A stretch of 64,000 nt of DNA from Arenibaculum pallidiluteum (GCF_017355985.1 NZ_JAFIQU010000002.1:310001-374000); one strand, 5' to 3'; numbered from the stretch's first letter, positions 50,859-59,717 are shown. Notes: a model not told the origin generated them from the sequence alone. Program-made: numbers and translations.

Positions 50859-51473
50859 TCACGCCACCAGCGGCCACAGCGTCGCGGCGAGCAGCGCGCC
50901 CATAGCGAGGTTGAAGCATTTCAGCCGCACAGGGTCGGAGAGGAAGCCCCGCAGGAGCAGCCCGAAGGCGGCCCAGGCCGAGACGCTCGGCAGGTTCACC
51001 AGCGCGAAGGCGGCGGAGATCACGACGGCCGAGGATACCGGCGCGTCGGGGCTGGCGTGGACAGCCATGGCCGTGGCGGCCACCACCCAGGCCTTGGGGT
51101 TGATCCACTGGAACGCCGCGGATTCCAGGAAGGTCAGAGGCCTGCCCGCAGCACCTGCGCCCGCAGCAGCTCCGTCTGGCCCGGCCATCGCGCGCGATGT
51201 GGCGATGCGCCAGGCGAGATACAGGAGATAGCCCCCTCCGGCGACCTTCAGCCCGACATGCAGCGGCGGAAAGGCCGCAAGCAGCGCGCCCAGGCCGAGG
51301 CCCATGCCCAGCAGCAGCGCCTTGAAGCCGGCCGTGATCCCGAGCACCTGCGGAAGGCTCCGCGCGAAGCCGAAATTCGCGCCCGAGGCAAGCAGCATGA
51401 AGTTGCTCGGCCCCGGCGTCACCGAGGTGACGAAGGCATAGCCGCACAGCGCAAGCAGCGATTCCCAGGACAT
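50859..51473 (-). CDS. LysE/RhtB-family amino acid exporter
   Basis: 204 residues with about six membrane helices. The family signature is near the N-terminus: TSVTPGPSNFMLLASGANFG. Further helices include ALLLGMGLGLGALLAAF and AVVISAAFALVNLPSVSAW, and the FQWINPKAWVVAA motif matches RhtB/LeuE-type proteins. The substrate is not predictable. The ATG at 51473 gives the usual short cytoplasmic start. The DUF488 gene ends about 100 bases upstream in the same direction; nasT follows downstream behind a hairpin. Confidence 0.9.
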   Translation of the reverse strand: MSWESLLALCGYAFVTSVTPGPSNFMLLASGANFGFARSLPQVLGITAGFKALLLGMGLGLGALLAAFPPLHVGLKVAGGGYLLYLAWRIATSRAMAGPDGAAAGAGAAGRPLTFLESAAFQWINPKAWVVAATAMAVHASPDAPVSSAVVISAAFALVNLPSVSAWAAFGLLLRGFLSDPVRLKCFNLAMGALLAATLWPLVA

Positions 51474-51576
51474 GGCTTCCTCCCCCGTACGCCAGAACGG
51501 CGCGATGGAAGCCTTTGTGATCTCCCCGCGGCGCATTCGGGGGTCCGGAATCCGAACCCCCGCGCGAGGCGCCGGC

Positions 51577-51963
51577 TCAGCCGATCGATGCGCCCCGCTC
51601 GGCCAGCAGGGCGCGGAGGACCGAGCGGTGGCACCGGGCCTCGTCCTCGCAGTAGCAGCCGACCGAGAAATCGGCGCCGTGCGAGAGCGCCGCCAGCAAG
51701 TCGAGCGTCCGCCTGGGCGTCGGCTCCTCCATCTCGGCACGGAAAGCCCGGATGAACCTGTCCCAGTCCTCGGGTGTCGCTGCGTCCCTGCCCCACGCCA
51801 TCAGCTCCGGGATCGGCGCCAGATCCGGGTACCAGACATCGAACCAGTCCTCGGCCGCATAGCGCTCCTTCCGGACCCCGCGGGGCGGCCGCCGCACGGT
51901 GCCAATCCGCGTGCCCTCGGCCGGAAGCCGCGGCGTGCCGAGGCGAACGACCCGAAGGGTCAT
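51577..51963 (-). CDS. DUF488-family protein
   Basis: 128 residues of the DUF488 family, whose function is unknown. Recognisable parts are VVRLGTPRLPAEGTRIGTVR, WFDVWYPDLAPIPELM and the C-terminal cysteine motif VGCYCEDEARCHRSVLRALL, with three cysteines that may bind metal. The ATG at 51963 overlaps the stop of the HxlR regulator by four bases (ATGA), so the two are translationally coupled and probably functionally linked. Confidence 0.85.
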   Translation of the reverse strand: MTLRVVRLGTPRLPAEGTRIGTVRRPPRGVRKERYAAEDWFDVWYPDLAPIPELMAWGRDAATPEDWDRFIRAFRAEMEEPTPRRTLDLLAALSHGADFSVGCYCEDEARCHRSVLRALLAERGASIG

Positions 51964-52646
51964 GGCCCTGACCCTGCGCCGGCGACGGCGGCGGGAGCGA
52001 TGTGGGCGAAGAGATAGCGCTCGAACCAGTCCGGGAAGGCGCGCGCGAGGGGCCTCGCCCCTTCGACCGCGAGCCCCATGCGCCGGGCCTCCGGGAAGCC
52101 GAGGTCGCCGCGCCACCACGCGGCAAGGGCTGCGAGCGGACCGTGGATTCGCAGGGCCTCGGGAAAGCCGGGGTTGTGCGTGCACAGCGACGCCTCGGCC
52201 GCCCTGAGCAGCATGAAGCGTGCCTGCTGGCCACGGATCTCGAACCGGACCACGAGGGGATCGCCGGGCAGCGCGGCGAAGCGCACGCGTCTGCACATGT
52301 CCACGAGCAGGGGCTCGAGGTCGAGATCCTCCTCCGCCGCCCGCCGCGGCAGCCATCGCTGACCCCAGGTGCCGAGCCCGCCGACGAGGCCGTCGAGCTC
52401 CCTCCCGGCATCGGTGAGCACGTATTCGGGGCCGTGCTCGCCCTCGACCCGTGTCACCGCGCCGATCAGCGCCAGCGCCTGCAGCCGCTCCGAGAGCATG
52501 GTGCGCGAGATCCGCGGGATGCCGCGGCGAATATCATTGAAGCGCCGGCTTCCGCACAGAAGCTCGCGCACGACGAGCAGGGTCCAACGCCCACCGAGAA
52601 CCTCGTGGGCGCGCGCGACCGAACAGAACTGACCGTAGCCTGCCAT
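51960..52646 (-). CDS. HxlR-family transcriptional regulator with C-terminal extension
   Basis: 228 residues. The N-terminal winged helix of about 110 residues is HxlR-type: CSVARAHEVLGGRWTLLVVR, GSRRFNDIRRGIPRISRTML, and TDAGRELDGLV. Another 110 residues follow that resemble a sterol-carrier-like or ligand-binding extension (RFEIRGQQARFMLL; WRGDLGFPEARRM). HxlR proteins often sense aldehydes or oxidants through a cysteine; one is at position 7 (FCSVARA). The start is the ATG at 52646; the upstream open frame is Arg-rich and rejected. It is coupled to the DUF488 gene. Confidence 0.88.
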   Translation of the reverse strand: MAGYGQFCSVARAHEVLGGRWTLLVVRELLCGSRRFNDIRRGIPRISRTMLSERLQALALIGAVTRVEGEHGPEYVLTDAGRELDGLVGGLGTWGQRWLPRRAAEEDLDLEPLLVDMCRRVRFAALPGDPLVVRFEIRGQQARFMLLRAAEASLCTHNPGFPEALRIHGPLAALAAWWRGDLGFPEARRMGLAVEGARPLARAFPDWFERYLFAHIAPAAVAGAGSGP

Positions 52647-52733
52647 GGCCGCACGATACCACCGGCGGCGGCGTCTGCCGCGGTCCGGAATCCGGACCGC
52701 GGCCGGGCCACCTCGGCGCGCCGGCATGCCCCA

Positions 52734-55301
52734 TCATCCCGCGGCGGCCGGCACCTTCTCCGCGATGGGAACGATCTTGCCACTCTCGTCCGGCGCCGGG
52801 GCGGCATCGACGGGGCTCGGAACCGTCTTGCGGCGCGGGGTCGCCGCGATCTCCTGGAGCAGCGCCTCGACCTTGGGCATGTGCACGATCTGCTGGTCGA
52901 AGGGCATCTGGATGCCGTGCGCGCGGAACTCCTCGAGGATCCGCATCCGGAGTTCGTTGCGCACCGCGACGATGAAGTCCGTGTTGGCGACGAAGATCCG
53001 AAGCTCGAAATCCAGCGCGCTCGGCCCGAACTCCTTGAAGACCACGGCCGGCTCCGGCGTCCGCAGCACGAGATGGTGCTCCCGCCCGATCTTCAGGAGC
53101 AGATCGTAGACGAGGCGGACATCGGAGTCGTACGCCGCGCGAACCTTGATTTCGACGCGCGTCGTGCGGTCTTTCAGCGTCCAGTTGACGACGGCCTTCG
53201 AGATGAACTCGGAGTTCGGGACGATCACCGAGGCGCGCTGGAAGGTCTGGATCTCGGTCGCTCGCACGCTGATGCGCCGCACGGTGCCCTCCATCCCGTT
53301 CACGACGACCCAGTCGCCGACCTTGATCGGCCGTTCGACCAGCATGATCAGGCCGGAGATGAAGTTGCTGACGACGTTCTGCAGGCCGAAGCCGATGCCG
53401 ACGGACAGGGCGCCTGCGATCATCGCCAGGCTCGAGAGATCGAGCCCGAGCGTCCCGACCGAGGCCAGGACCGCCAGCGTCGTGCCGAGATAGCCGACGC
53501 CGGTCCGGATCGAGTTGCGCACGCCCAGGTCGATGGCGAGGCTGCCGAGGATCCGCTCGTCGAGCTGGCGCTGCACGAAGCGCGTCGCAGCGATGGCCGC
53601 GGCCAAGACCAGCGCCGCCGAGAGAATGTCGCCCGGCGCGATGCGCACGCCGCCCACCGTGACGCCCCGCAGGAAGGTGTCGGCGACCCCGCGCATTTCG
53701 GACACCGTCATGCCCGTGAGCGGCATCAGCAGCGCCACCGCGGCGGCGACGAGAGCCAAGTCGATCAGCGCGCGCCCGACCTGGCCCAGGACCTGCTGGC
53801 CGCCGCCGGTGCCCGCGACGATGTCCCGGACCTCGGCGAGCCGGCCGCCGCGCTCCAGCAGGATGCACAGCAGCTCGCGCAGGATGCCGCGCGCCACCAA
53901 CAGCATGCCGCCCACAATGATCGTGGCGAGCATCAGCTTCGAGGCGTAGATCCCAAGCGCGAGGTATCCCGCCCCCGCGGCCGCCAGCGAGGCGAGCGCC
54001 ACCGCGCCGACCAGGATGCGCAGGCGCGGCCAGACCGGGCGCGGCTTCACCGGCTCGGCAACCGGGGGTGCGTCGGCCGCGGGGTCGGGGCAGCCGCAAT
54101 CGGCCTCCGCCGCGGCCGTCGAAAGCCAGAGCCGCCCGGGCAGGAGCGACAGCAGCGCCGCGGCGACCACCGCCATGGTGCCGAAGCCCAGGATCGAGCG
54201 GAGCTCCGGCGGGACGAACATGCCCTCGATCAGCGCGATGCCGGTGCCGCCGGCCGCCAGGCCGATTGCGGCGACGGCAATGCGCCGCACGAGGCGACGC
54301 GCGCTGTCGGGGTCCAGCTCGGCGAGCTGCCACGCAGGGTGGTCCGGCGCCAGCGTTGCCCGGGCGATACCCGTCGTCAGGAAGAAGGACACGATGCCGC
54401 CCGAGACGCCGGCGACCAGAGCCGCGACGGGCGCAGCCTCGGGCAGGCCCTGGAGCAGCCCCACCAGCGAGGTGGTGAAGGCGACCGTTGGGACGACCGG
54501 GATCAGGCAGCGCGCCAGCGCCTCGACGGCCATGGCGGCGACCCGCTGCCGGTAGCTCGGACGCTCCGCCACGTCGCGGTGCCCGTATCGGCGCAGCAGG
54601 AAGCGCCGCGCCGGCCAGGCCACCAGCACCACCAGCGCAGCGAGGCCGCCGAGACCGTAGATCCGCTCGCGCCATACATCGTCCGACAGCACGAAGGCGA
54701 AGGCGCCGCGGATCCTGTCCTGCACATAGGCTGCCTGGACCGGAAGCGCGGCCCAGCTCGCAGGCGCGAGCGGCACTGGGCCGCGCTTGAGGATCTGCTC
54801 CGTCAGCTCGGTCATGCGCTGGTCGGCCGCGGTGCGCAGCAGGATGTCGATGCGGGTGACGACCAGGTCGACCTGCTTGACCCGCCCCTCGGACTCGGCG
54901 ATCGCCTGGGACAGGCGCTTGCGCTCGGTGGCGACGGGGGCCGCCTCGGCCGGCTCTCCCTGGGCCGGCGCGGCGCCCAGCGAGGCCAGCATCTGCTGGT
55001 CGGAATCGCGCGCCGCGATGACGGTCGCGGCCGCCTCGCGGGCTTCCTTCTGGATCTGCGCCAGCTCGCCCCGCAGGGCCTCGTACTCGTCATTGGCAAG
55101 GTCGCCCTCGGCGACCCGGTTCGTCGTCCTGGCGAGAGTGGCCTGCCATTTCGCGAGGCGCCCCTTGAAGTCGGCCGTCTCGGCCTGGACCGCGGGGGCC
55201 GCCTGGGCGAAGGCGCCCGGCTGGGGAGCCGCGGCGGCGAGCAGCAGACCGGCGAGCAGCGCCGGAACCAGACGGCGGCGGAGCATGGAGGCAGTGGTCA
55301 T
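52734..55301 (-). CDS. Mechanosensitive ion channel (MscS superfamily) with DUF3772 domain
   Basis: 855 residues. A signal peptide (about 1-33, LVPALLAGLLLAAAAP) is followed by a periplasmic coiled DUF3772-type domain (about 35-190, including DYK-like repeats of Glu/Ala/Gln). About ten membrane helices come next, then the MscS pore and beta domain: IAGALSVGIGFGLQNVVSNF, VERPIKVGDWVVVNGMEGTV, IQTFQRASVIVPNSEFISKA. The C-terminal domain is standard. It releases solutes on hypo-osmotic shock. The start is taken at the ATG at 55301. No obvious operon partner; the gene upstream ends 193 bases away. Confidence 0.92.
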   Translation of the reverse strand: MTTASMLRRRLVPALLAGLLLAAAAPQPGAFAQAAPAVQAETADFKGRLAKWQATLARTTNRVAEGDLANDEYEALRGELAQIQKEAREAAATVIAARDSDQQMLASLGAAPAQGEPAEAAPVATERKRLSQAIAESEGRVKQVDLVVTRIDILLRTAADQRMTELTEQILKRGPVPLAPASWAALPVQAAYVQDRIRGAFAFVLSDDVWRERIYGLGGLAALVVLVAWPARRFLLRRYGHRDVAERPSYRQRVAAMAVEALARCLIPVVPTVAFTTSLVGLLQGLPEAAPVAALVAGVSGGIVSFFLTTGIARATLAPDHPAWQLAELDPDSARRLVRRIAVAAIGLAAGGTGIALIEGMFVPPELRSILGFGTMAVVAAALLSLLPGRLWLSTAAAEADCGCPDPAADAPPVAEPVKPRPVWPRLRILVGAVALASLAAAGAGYLALGIYASKLMLATIIVGGMLLVARGILRELLCILLERGGRLAEVRDIVAGTGGGQQVLGQVGRALIDLALVAAAVALLMPLTGMTVSEMRGVADTFLRGVTVGGVRIAPGDILSAALVLAAAIAATRFVQRQLDERILGSLAIDLGVRNSIRTGVGYLGTTLAVLASVGTLGLDLSSLAMIAGALSVGIGFGLQNVVSNFISGLIMLVERPIKVGDWVVVNGMEGTVRRISVRATEIQTFQRASVIVPNSEFISKAVVNWTLKDRTTRVEIKVRAAYDSDVRLVYDLLLKIGREHHLVLRTPEPAVVFKEFGPSALDFELRIFVANTDFIVAVRNELRMRILEEFRAHGIQMPFDQQIVHMPKVEALLQEIAATPRRKTVPSPVDAAPAPDESGKIVPIAEKVPAAAG

Positions 55302-55444
55302 CGGGCTCACGTCGTAGAAAGGCGGGGGAGCAACCGTTCCCGGAATGGGGACGACCGCCCCGGCGGAACGGGTCGGGCCGGGAATTCGGGCATGGAGTCG
55401 CACGGCGCGCGGAGACGCGCCGGCCGCAGACGGCTTTATACGCC

Positions 55445-55461
55445 AGCCGCCATGGGCGGCT
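55445..55461 (-). terminator. Hairpin with flanking direct repeats after the coiled-coil gene
   Basis: AGCCGCC-ATG-GGCGGCT forms a 7-bp stem about 34 bases beyond the stop of the 245-residue gene. On both sides lie near-identical TATA(C/T)GCGCCAGCCG-type copies (about 55437-55450 and 55461-55475). There is no U-tract. Confidence 0.35.
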
Positions 55462-55494
55462 ATATGCGCCAGCCGTCGCAGGCTGCCTGTTGCA

Positions 55495-56232
55495 TCAGCC
55501 GCCGCGGGCGGCGTGCCGCTCCTCGGTCAGGGAGTGCTCGCACCAGTCGGCCGAGACTTCCATGAAGCCGCGCCGGCCGGGCACGGCCGCGAAGCGATAT
55601 TCCTTGCTCTTGTAGACGAAGGCGTGGTGCAGCGGCAGCTTCCCGCTGATCTCCTGGCGCGGGCCGCCGAGCGGCGCGAAGGCCACGGTCACGGGCTTGG
55701 CGGGATCGAACCATCCGGCCCGGCCGTCCTCGGCGGCGGCCCCGGCCGCGGAGACGGTAACGATATCGTCGAAGCGGACCCAGGTGTTTGCGCCGTCGTA
55801 GTTCTCGGTCCGCACGATCAGGCGGCGCGTATCGACGGGCGCGCAGTCGCGGGCCTCCTGGGCCTGAGCCACGAAGAAGGCGATCCGCTCGGCGGGGACG
55901 CCCTCGGCCAGCTTGGCCTGGGCCCGGGCGAGGATCTCGCGGACCGCGGCCGGCGCCACCTCGTCGTAGCGCTGGCGATACTGTGCGGCGCTCGCCTGGG
56001 CTTCGGCGAGCGAGGCACGCAGCTCCGCCTGCTCCTCAGCCTGCTGGTGCCCGGCCTCGGCCAGGCGCTGGGCCTCGGCCTTGGCCGCCGCGGCCTCGTT
56101 GGCCGAGACCTGCCGGCCGGTGTCGTAGGCGTAGTAGCTTGCCGAGCCCAGCACGGCCGCGGCCAGCGCCAGTTTGAGAACGCCCTTGCGGATCCGTTTC
56201 GAGCGTTCGCGGTCGCGGCGGCTGCGCTGCAT
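55495..56232 (-). CDS. Uncharacterised membrane-anchored coiled-coil protein
   Basis: 245 residues. A basic N-terminus (MQRSRRDRERSKRIRKG) precedes one membrane helix at about 18-36 (LKLALAAAVLGSASYYAY), so the rest should be periplasmic. A coiled coil follows at about 45-90 (Ala/Glu/Gln heptads). The C-terminal 110 residues look like a beta-rich domain with two cysteines (ARDCAPVDTRRLIV; SADWCEHSL) that could form a disulfide. A GGGAGGAAG ribosome site precedes the ATG. I do not recognise the family. It is upstream of the mechanosensitive channel gene in the same direction. Confidence 0.7.
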   Translation of the reverse strand: MQRSRRDRERSKRIRKGVLKLALAAAVLGSASYYAYDTGRQVSANEAAAAKAEAQRLAEAGHQQAEEQAELRASLAEAQASAAQYRQRYDEVAPAAVREILARAQAKLAEGVPAERIAFFVAQAQEARDCAPVDTRRLIVRTENYDGANTWVRFDDIVTVSAAGAAAEDGRAGWFDPAKPVTVAFAPLGGPRQEISGKLPLHHAFVYKSKEYRFAAVPGRRGFMEVSADWCEHSLTEERHAARGG

Positions 56233-56413
56233 CGTCTTCCTCCCTCGGTCCGAGCCCACCGAGGTGCCAAGCGGCGGCCTCCGGCTCCAGAAACAACGAT
56301 GTGACATGCCCGAATCCGGCATCGGCCGGGGGAACAAAAATCGAGACGCGGATCGAGGATCGCCGCCGCGACAACGAAGCCACAGGGCGCGGTGATCCGC
56401 CTGAACGGCGCGC

Positions 56414-57295
56414 TCAGCCGCGGCGCAGGCGGTCGATCAGCCAGCGGCCTGCCGGGCCGGGCGGCGCATCACGGCGGTAGACCGCCATCATCCCGATCTT
56501 CGATGCAGCGCCTTCGACCTGGATCTCCACGAGATCGCCCGCAGCGAGATCCGGCTCGACCATCGCGCGGGGCATGCTGCCCCAGCCGAAGCCGGCGCGC
56601 AGGAAGGCATGCTTGGCGCCGAGATCGGCAAGCCGCCAGCTCTGCGACGAGACGACTCCGAAATCCCTCCCCTCCGTCAGCCGGCTGCGGTCGGTCAGGA
56701 CGAGCTGCACATGGTCCTTCGCCAGCCGCCGCGAGATGATGCCCCGATGGGCCGCCAGCGGATGCCCAGGCGCCGCGACCATCACCAGCGGCATCTCGAC
56801 CAGCGGTTCCGTCACCATGATGTCGGGAATATCGGGCAGGGTACCGATCACGCCGATGCGGCAGCGGCCGTCCAGAAGCGGCCCGACGGCAGCGCCCAGC
56901 GCCTCCACATGCATGCGCAGCGGCGTGTTCGGGAACACCTCGCGGAAGGACCCGACCATCTCCGTGAGGATCGGCATGGGGAACATGACGTCCATGACCA
57001 CGGAGAGCTCAGGCTCCAGCCCTTCGGCCAGTCCGCGCGCCCGGGCCTTGAGGTCGTCGACCCCGGCGGCGACGACGCGCGCGTCGGCGAGAAGCGCGCG
57101 CCCCTGCTCGGTCAGGCGCGGCAGCCGGGTGCTGCGGTCGAATAGCCTGACGCCGAGCTGCCCTTCGAGATTGGCCAGGGTCTGGCTCACCACGGACTGC
57201 GCCCGCCCGAGCTTGCGCCCCGCGGCCGAGAAGCTGCCCTCCTCCGCCGCGGCGATGAAGGTGCGTAGCTGGTCCAGCGAGAGGGCGTCGAGCAT
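56414..57295 (-). CDS. LysR-family transcriptional regulator
   Basis: 293 residues, the usual length. The N-terminal helix-turn-helix reads LDQLRTFIAAAEEGSFSAAG then RAQSVVSQTLANLEGQLGV. The effector domain follows (ELSVVMDVMFPMPILTEMVG). Its start codon touches a large dyad at 57296-57333 that contains a T-N11-A LysR box, so autoregulation is likely. It diverges from a small secreted-protein gene, the probable target. The ligand is unknown. Confidence 0.93.
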   Translation of the reverse strand: MLDALSLDQLRTFIAAAEEGSFSAAGRKLGRAQSVVSQTLANLEGQLGVRLFDRSTRLPRLTEQGRALLADARVVAAGVDDLKARARGLAEGLEPELSVVMDVMFPMPILTEMVGSFREVFPNTPLRMHVEALGAAVGPLLDGRCRIGVIGTLPDIPDIMVTEPLVEMPLVMVAAPGHPLAAHRGIISRRLAKDHVQLVLTDRSRLTEGRDFGVVSSQSWRLADLGAKHAFLRAGFGWGSMPRAMVEPDLAAGDLVEIQVEGAASKIGMMAVYRRDAPPGPAGRWLIDRLRRG

Positions 57296-57333
57296 CTATC
57301 GTTCTCATCGATGGATTCGATCGAGAATGATAG
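57296..57333. promoter_or_regulatory. Long dyad abutting the lysR start (candidate LysR operator)
   Basis: CTATCGTTCTC (57296-57306) and GAGAATGATAG (57323-57333) are inverted repeats with one mismatch. Inside lies ATCGATGGATTCGAT (57307-57321), which fits the T-N11-A LysR box. It begins at the base before the lysR ATG and is 78 bases from the divergent gene, so binding there should repress lysR. Confidence 0.6.
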
Positions 57334-57410
57334 GCTACGCAGGGAGAAGGATGGGGTCTAGCTTTCCTTCATCAGCGGCGCACGCCGCCTCTCGCAGAAG
57401 GAACCCAGCC

Positions 57411-57746
57411 ATGAAGACCCTCTCCACGGCTCTCATCGCCGCCGCCCTGCTGGGCGCCGCTCCCGCCGTCGCCAGCGACGTCGCCTCCGGCCAGAACCTG
57501 TTCCACGGCTCGGCCTCGCTGCGCTCCTATGCCGCCCAGGACCGTGCCGCTCAGGCCCCTGCCGCCGCCCAGCAGGCCGCCCCCGTTGCGCAGACGAAGG
57601 CCGCGCCCGTGTTGGTCTGGGGCGACCGTGCCGTCGACCCGATCTACTTCAGCAATCCGGTCGCCGGTGTCTCCGCCAAGGCCGAGGCCGACCAGGACCA
57701 AATCCAGCTCGCCGGGACGGACTTCCTCCGGCCCTACGCCAACTGA
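57411..57746 (+). CDS. Small secreted protein of unknown function
   Basis: 111 residues with a clear Sec signal peptide (MKTLSTALIAAALLGAAPAV, cleavage probably after VAS). The mature part is small, Ala/Gln-rich in the middle (about 45-65) and then acidic (AEADQDQIQLAGTDFLRPYA). No family is recognised. The start is the ATG at 57411 with AGAAGGAA upstream. It is divergent from the LysR gene, whose operator lies in the shared gap, so it is the likely target. A hairpin follows at 57772-57798. Confidence 0.7.
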   Translation: MKTLSTALIAAALLGAAPAVASDVASGQNLFHGSASLRSYAAQDRAAQAPAAAQQAAPVAQTKAAPVLVWGDRAVDPIYFSNPVAGVSAKAEADQDQIQLAGTDFLRPYAN

Positions 57747-57771
57747 GCGCGCTGCACACCCGCCGCCACGA

Positions 57772-57798
57772 CCCTTCCCCGGCAGCGCCGGGAAAGGG
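57772..57798. terminator. Hairpin between the secreted protein and DUF2000 genes
   Basis: CCCTTCCCCGGC (57772-57783) and GCCGGGAAAGGG (57787-57798) form a 12-bp stem with one mismatch and a 3-base loop. It lies between two convergent genes, 25 bases after one stop and 18 from the other, so it may serve both. There is no U-tract. Confidence 0.45.
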
Positions 57799-57816
57799 CC
57801 GGCCGGCACCGGGCCC

Positions 57817-58224
57817 TCAGCCGTGCAGCGCGAGGCCCTTGGTCGCCTTGTCCACGGCCTTCTTGGCGCCCCTGAGCGCGAGGCCGACGAGGTCCAGGTC
57901 CTCGGGATCCTCGGACGCGAAGACGGCGCGGTTGGCGGCATCGTGCCCCGTCGAGAACATGGCGGCCACATACGGGATGACGCTGAGCCCGCGCGCCAGC
58001 GCCTCGCGATGCGCCGACTGGAGCCCGTCCCTGTCGGCCGCGAAGACCAGCATCGGCTGGCCGAGCATGCGGCCGTAGACGCGGCCAGACCTGTCCACAT
58101 AAGGCTCGCCAATGGCGTCCGGCGCCGCCGCCGCGACCCCCGTCGCCAGGAACGCCGCCACGTTGAGCTTCTGCCAGACCGCGAGATCCGCGCGGACGAT
58201 CACGGCAACCTTGGTGTCAAACAT
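57817..58224 (-). CDS. DUF2000-family protein
   Basis: 135 residues. The N-terminus MFDTKVAVIVRADLAVWQKL and the block GQPMLVFAADRDGLQSAHRE match the DUF2000 family, small proteins of unknown function with a peptidyl-tRNA-hydrolase-like fold. The C-terminal DLVGLALRGAKKAVDKATKG is also typical. The AraC-family regulator gene ends 41 bases upstream on the same strand, so the two are likely co-transcribed; such pairs are common among AraC genes with small cytosolic partners. Confidence 0.82.
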   Translation of the reverse strand: MFDTKVAVIVRADLAVWQKLNVAAFLATGVAAAAPDAIGEPYVDRSGRVYGRMLGQPMLVFAADRDGLQSAHREALARGLSVIPYVAAMFSTGHDAANRAVFASEDPEDLDLVGLALRGAKKAVDKATKGLALHG

Positions 58225-58265
58225 TCTGGGCCTCCTTCGCCGCAACCCTGGCGGAAGGCGGGCCG

Positions 58266-59123
58266 TCAGTCTGGAACGTTCGTGCAGATGCGGCGGTAGG
58301 CCGCCGGAGTCATGCCGTAGGCGCGCCGGAACCAACGGCCCAGATGGCTCTGGTCGGCGAAGCCCACCTCCGCCGCGACGGCCGCGGGGCTCTCGCCCGC
58401 AGCCAGGCGCCGCCGGGCGGCCTTCAGGCGCAGCCGCACGAGATAGGCGTGCGGCGATTGACCGAACGCCTCGCGGAAGAGCCGGTTCAGCCGGAAGCGG
58501 TCCACCCCCGCCAGCGCCGCCAGCTCCTCGAGGCCGGGATCCTCGGCCATCCGGGCATGAAGCGCATCGCGCGCCCGCGCCGCCGCCGCCGAAAACCCAA
58601 TGCGGCGCCCGGGCAGCTCCGGCGCCACGTGTCCGGCGAGATGCGCCCTCAGCCGGTCGAGGGCGAGATCGCGGGCAAGCCGCCCCTCGCCGCCATGGAC
58701 CGCCTGGAAGGCGGAGCGGATGATCGCCGCCAGCGCGGGATCGTCGGCCAGGGTGTGCCGGAACCCCGGCGCGCGGGAATATTCCGCCGGCGCCGCGAAA
58801 AGGAGCGCCGGCAGGTACAGCATGGCATAGGTGAAGCCGTCGTCGCGCGGCGCGCGCCCGTCATGCACCTCGCCGGGCTCGATCAGGATCACGCGCCCGG
58901 GCGTGCTGACATGCACGCTCCGGCGGCAGCGGAACTCCTGCACGCCCTGCTCGGTGACGCCGACCAGGAAGTCGTCGTGATCGTGCGGGTCATAGGCGTG
59001 GCCCTTGAAATGGGCGCGGATCGTCTCGATGCCGGTCTCCGCGTCGCGGCGGAGCGACATCCAGCCGTCGCCCGCTGCCGGCCTCCCACCATCCCTGCCT
59101 GCCGATTCCGCCATGGGCTCCAT
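58266..59123 (-). CDS. AraC-family transcriptional regulator
   Basis: 285 residues from the ATG at 59123 (or 282 from the ATG at 59114; a G-rich ribosome site fits both). The N-terminal cupin-type effector domain has YDPHDHDDFLVGVTEQGVQE and ILIEPGEVHDGRAP. The C-terminal double helix-turn-helix reads GLEELAALAGVDRFRLNRLF then AAVAAEVGFADQSHLGRWFR, ending RRAYGMTPAAYRR. This matches the AraC group often tied to LysE exporters or small metabolic genes. The DUF2000 gene follows. The effector is unknown. Confidence 0.92.
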   Translation of the reverse strand: MEPMAESAGRDGGRPAAGDGWMSLRRDAETGIETIRAHFKGHAYDPHDHDDFLVGVTEQGVQEFRCRRSVHVSTPGRVILIEPGEVHDGRAPRDDGFTYAMLYLPALLFAAPAEYSRAPGFRHTLADDPALAAIIRSAFQAVHGGEGRLARDLALDRLRAHLAGHVAPELPGRRIGFSAAAARARDALHARMAEDPGLEELAALAGVDRFRLNRLFREAFGQSPHAYLVRLRLKAARRRLAAGESPAAVAAEVGFADQSHLGRWFRRAYGMTPAAYRRICTNVPD

Positions 59124-59283
59124 CCCCCTCCGCCCCACCCGGCAGCCTGCCGCAGACCGGCGCCGAAGGTAAGCCCCCGGCGGGGCCGCATTTCCCCTTG
59201 AGGGAGCGCGCCTGGTCGGTGTCTTCTTGCCCCGCGGCGTCCCGCCGCCGGGAGGGCCCGCCGCGAGGCGGGCGAAAGAAGGA

Positions 59284-59694
59284 ATGAGCGATCTCGATGC
59301 CATGATCGCGGCCGCGCGCGAGGTCATGGGCCGCGCCTACGCCCCCTATTCCCGGTTCCAGGTCGGGGCCTGCCTGCGGTCGGAATCCGGGCAGATCTAC
59401 GCCGCCTGCAATGTCGAGAACGCCGCCTATCCCCAGGGCCAGTGCGCCGAGGCCTCCGCGATCGGCATGATGGTGGCGGCCGGCGACCGCCGGATCGCCG
59501 AGGTGGTGGTGATGGGCGGGGGCGAGGGGGATGGCGGCCTGTGCACACCCTGCGGCGGCTGCCGCCAGCGCCTGCGGGAGTTCGCGGCCCCCGATACACG
59601 GATCCATGTCTGTGGCCCGGAGGGACTGCGGCGCAGCTTCACGCTGGACGAGCTGCTGCCGGCCTCCTTCGGGCCCGAGAACCTGGGCTTCTGA
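59284..59694 (+). CDS. cdd: Cytidine deaminase
   Basis: 136 residues, the short tetrameric type. It deaminates cytidine and deoxycytidine to uridine. Zinc ligands are the cysteine of QCAEASA, with the catalytic glutamate next to it, and the two cysteines of PCGGCRQRLREF. YAPYSRFQVGACLRSESGQI and NVENAAYPQGQ are standard. The ATG at 59284 follows AAGGA almost directly; an in-frame ATG five codons inside lacks a site. It begins a salvage operon with punA (23 bases on) and deoA. Confidence 0.94.
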   Translation: MSDLDAMIAAAREVMGRAYAPYSRFQVGACLRSESGQIYAACNVENAAYPQGQCAEASAIGMMVAAGDRRIAEVVVMGGGEGDGGLCTPCGGCRQRLREFAAPDTRIHVCGPEGLRRSFTLDELLPASFGPENLGF

Positions 59695-59717
59695 TCCATA
59701 CCGGGGAGCGCCCGCCC

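Noticed and set aside
52002-55565. An 1187-residue plus-strand open frame
   Set aside because: Antisense to the HxlR and mechanosensitive channel genes; low-complexity Arg/Gln/Asp-rich sequence without domains.
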